From an uncultured Treponema sp. (lineage in GTDB: Bacteria; Spirochaetota; Spirochaetia; Treponematales; Treponemataceae), in the NCBI GenBank assembly GCA_937923945.1, contig CALDWC010000152.1, forward strand, positions 1-7,825: a stretch of 7,825 bases of DNA, written 5' to 3'. Position numbers and translations under genes: made by a program. Shown here in pieces: positions 6,880-7,825 of the stretch. Position 1 is the stretch's first letter, and every line of letters starts with the position of its first letter. Below the pieces are notes generated by a model, which had not been told where the DNA came from, did not search any database, and saw only the letters and a list, made by a program, of their open reading frames with translations.

Positions 6880-6909
6880 ATTATACCATAAAATAAAGCG
6901 CAAAGTCCA
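6880..6909 (-). promoter_or_regulatory. Sigma-70-type extended -10 promoter of the DUF1275 gene
   Basis: On the minus strand a perfect TATAAT (6885-6880) is preceded by TGG, giving an extended -10 TGnTATAAT. TGGACT (6909-6904) lies 18 bases upstream and matches the -35 consensus at four of six positions. Transcription would begin near 6873-6875, leaving a leader of only about 12-14 bases before the ATG at 6861. Confidence 0.7.
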
Positions 6910-6938
6910 GAGATTAAAATTTTAAAAATAAAATCCTT

Positions 6939-7036
6939 TTTCCTTTCGGAGGCACTGATTAATTCAATCGCCAATTACGGTTGTCTTTCATGACCTTAAA
7001 AACCGGCGTCAAGCCTTTAATCAGCATTTCCTTTCG
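6939..7036. repeat. 10-bp direct repeats flanking repeat copy B
   Basis: TTTCCTTTCG occurs at 6939-6948 and again at 7027-7036, bracketing repeat copy B. The gap from the left copy to the repeat is three bases, and from the repeat to the right copy one base. This looks like a target-site duplication from insertion. However, copy C has a similar AGGAAA-type flank on its left, so part of the match may belong to the element itself. Confidence 0.55.
6952..7025 (-). repeat. Dispersed 74-nt hairpin repeat, copy B
   Basis: This is the inverted partner of copy A (71 of 74 identical on opposite strands). The ends CTGATTAA (6955-6962) and TTAATCAG (7017-7024) are perfect inverted octamers, extendable with two G-U pairs. 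It lies between the hemerythrin stop and the DUF1275 promoter. On the minus strand a frame runs from ATG 7027 to TAA 6961-6959 (22 codons), ending MKDNRNWRLN. AGGA lies only one or two bases before that ATG, too close for a normal ribosome binding site, so the frame is not annotated as a gene. Confidence 0.9.
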
Positions 7037-7140
7037 CGGTTACTTGAAGCTCGGATGCGGTTTGAAATATTTTCAACTACGTATTTATATGCTTTATAAG
7101 CCTGCTGTCGTGCAAAAAGAACAATAATTTTTTCGACGGT
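7026..7140. other. Intergenic, hemerythrin 3' side
   Basis: An A/T-rich gap downstream of the hemerythrin stop. A loose inverted repeat (GTCG near 7135 with CGAC near 7107 on the minus strand, plus A and T runs) could form a weak stem. I see no clear terminator and no coding sequence apart from the short frame in repeat B. Confidence 0.4.
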
Positions 7141-7602
7141 TTAGCGTTTTTTTATGCCTTTCGGACAATGCGTGTCTATCCAATCGACCCAGGCTCTATC
7201 CGACCCCGTAACATGCTCGATAAGCCAATCAACCAAAAATTTATATATTTTTTCCCGATCGATAATATCGCCGTGCAAAAGGCTGGGAAAAGCGTCTTCG
7301 ATTGTCTGCACAAACTTATCATGCTGCTTTTTATGATCCGTATAGAGCGGGCAGGCATATTTTTGCATAATTTCTTCTTCAGCGGAAAAATGATACACCG
7401 TGTAATCTTTCAATGCTTCTGCAATTTTTTTGATTTTATGCTCTCTACGCCATGATCGTGAATACATCGTATCATATAATTTTTTTGTGAGAGCAAAAAG
7501 CTTTTTATGATGTTTATCAATAAGCGGATAGGATACTTCCAAGTTTTCACTCCACAAAATTGCCTCAAGCTTATCCATTTTTTGAAGTTCAGCACCTTTC
7601 AT
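7141..7602 (-). CDS. Bacteriohemerythrin
   Basis: A 153-residue single-domain hemerythrin that binds O2 at a non-heme di-iron centre in the cytoplasm. All seven ligands are present in the usual order: H32 (IDKHHKKLF), H71 and E75 (HFSAEE), H90 and H94 (HKKQH), and H130 and D135 (HVTGSD). The N-terminal WSENLEVSYPLID also fits the family, and the length is typical for the stand-alone form. Proposed roles are oxygen carriage, storage or sensing, and iron or NO handling; in an anaerobe, oxygen protection is likely but inferred. The start at 7602 is supported by AAGGAG (7617-7612), nine bases upstream. An internal Met at residue 9 is a less likely start. It has its own promoter and appears monocistronic or the first gene of the run. 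Confidence 0.95.
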   Translation of the reverse strand: MKGAELQKMDKLEAILWSENLEVSYPLIDKHHKKLFALTKKLYDTMYSRSWRREHKIKKIAEALKDYTVYHFSAEEEIMQKYACPLYTDHKKQHDKFVQTIEDAFPSLLHGDIIDREKIYKFLVDWLIEHVTGSDRAWVDWIDTHCPKGIKKR

Positions 7603-7628
7603 ATTTTAACACTCCTTATTTTGCTTAT

Positions 7629-7657
7629 ATTGTATCAGGCAATAAAAAAATGTTCAA
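7629..7657 (-). promoter_or_regulatory. Sigma-70-type promoter of the bacteriohemerythrin gene
   Basis: On the minus strand, -35 TTGAAC (7657-7652), a 17-base spacer and -10 TACAAT (7634-7629), preceded by TGA, give an extended -10. Transcription would begin near 7622, about 20 bases before the start codon, and the leader would include the AAGGAG site. The region upstream is very A/T rich and could act as an UP-like element. Confidence 0.68.
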
Positions 7658-7714
7658 TATTATAAATTGATATTTTATTTAAATTATAATTTTTTGTTTA
7701 TTTTAATTGACAGA

Positions 7715-7738
7715 TTATCGTGATAACGGCACCGGTGC
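7715..7738. promoter_or_regulatory. Two adjacent palindromes upstream of the hemerythrin promoter
   Basis: TTATC-GT-GATAA (7715-7726) is a 12-bp inverted repeat, and GCACCGGTGC (7729-7738) is a perfect 10-bp palindrome two bases further on. They lie about 60-80 bases upstream of the hemerythrin -35 box. They could be regulator sites for this gene or for a divergent gene beyond the window. Neither matches a motif I can name with confidence. Confidence 0.3.
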
Positions 7739-7770
7739 ATTATTTTTCAATGTCCAGTATACTTATGGAT

Positions 7771-7825
7771 GCACTTGATTAATTCAATCGAGCATTGAGG
7801 GCATCTTTCAAAAATATTTAGGCTC
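7771..7825 (-). repeat. Dispersed hairpin repeat, diverged copy D, cut by window end
   Basis: GCACTTGATTAATTCAATCG (7771-7790) matches the end of copy B with one inserted T. The next stretch is weaker (about 12 of 20 positions), including the shared TCTTTCA. On the minus strand the same phase is open just before the end and reads LKDALNARLN-stop, against MKDNRNWRLN-stop in copy B. The other end lies outside the window, so its length and inverted terminus cannot be judged. Confidence 0.65.

Noticed and set aside
6959..7027. Minus-strand 22-codon frame in repeat B as a real small gene
   Set aside because: AGGA is only one or two bases from the ATG and may come from the flanking direct repeat. 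No promoter is seen.
7659..7690. Fur/PerR-like box from ATTATAA and TTATAAT in the hemerythrin upstream region
   Set aside because: The stretch is so A/T rich that such inverted heptamers are expected by chance, and the spacing does not fit the known boxes.
59..7825. CRISPR array
   Set aside because: The four repeat copies are kilobases apart, on both strands and without regular spacers; no cas gene is visible.

Overview
The window holds five protein genes, all on the minus strand, in a roughly 40% G+C background with many A/T homopolymer runs. Reading in the direction of transcription (right to left) they are: a bacteriohemerythrin, a DUF1275/YoaK-like membrane protein, an OLD-family ATPase-TOPRIM nuclease, a Maf/DUF115 (MptE-like) glycosyltransferase and a UvrD/PcrA-type DNA helicase. 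A spirochaete of the genus Treponema is the best guess. Flagellin-glycosyltransferase-like Maf proteins and O2/redox-sensing hemerythrins are common in motile host-associated anaerobes, and the base composition and codon use fit. No rRNA, tRNA or marker protein in the window proves this.

Layout. 7603-7825: A/T-rich upstream region with a good sigma-70-type promoter for the hemerythrin gene, two small palindromes and the edge of a dispersed repeat (copy D). 7141-7602: bacteriohemerythrin with all seven di-iron ligands. 6904-7140: intergenic, holding a 74-nt repeat (copy B) flanked by a 10-bp direct repeat. 6211-6861: DUF1275 membrane protein with a near-perfect extended -10 promoter directly upstream; its real start lies inside the longest open frame. 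6107-6160: a possible 17-residue leader peptide with a good ribosome binding site, whose stop overlaps the start of the OLD gene. 4533-6110 and 2784-4526: OLD nuclease and Maf/DUF115 protein, 6 bases apart and almost certainly co-transcribed. 2502-2783: intergenic with a 42-nt hairpin repeat (copy C), a G+C-rich 52-nt hairpin and a weak terminator-like hairpin. 138-2501: UvrD/PcrA helicase. 59-132: repeat copy A, five bases beyond the helicase stop.

The genes do not form one obvious pathway. The helicase looks like the housekeeping repair enzyme, because it is full length and has a Tudor-like C-terminus. The OLD nuclease could be a defence or DNA-repair protein. An OLD nuclease and a UvrD-like helicase two genes apart recall the GajA/GajB pair of Gabija, but the intervening glycosyltransferase and the type of helicase argue against a true Gabija locus.

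The most unusual signal is a dispersed repeat present four times in 7.8 kb (two copies on each strand), always in non-coding gaps. Two copies are 74 nt long and match at 71 of 74 positions. One is a 32-nt core with an internal loss of exactly 42 nt, and one is diverged and cut by the window end. The ends are inverted and form hairpins. Read in one orientation, copies A-C share one open phase and three of the four (B, C, D) end in -RLN-stop, so the repeat may be, or may derive from, a short coding unit.
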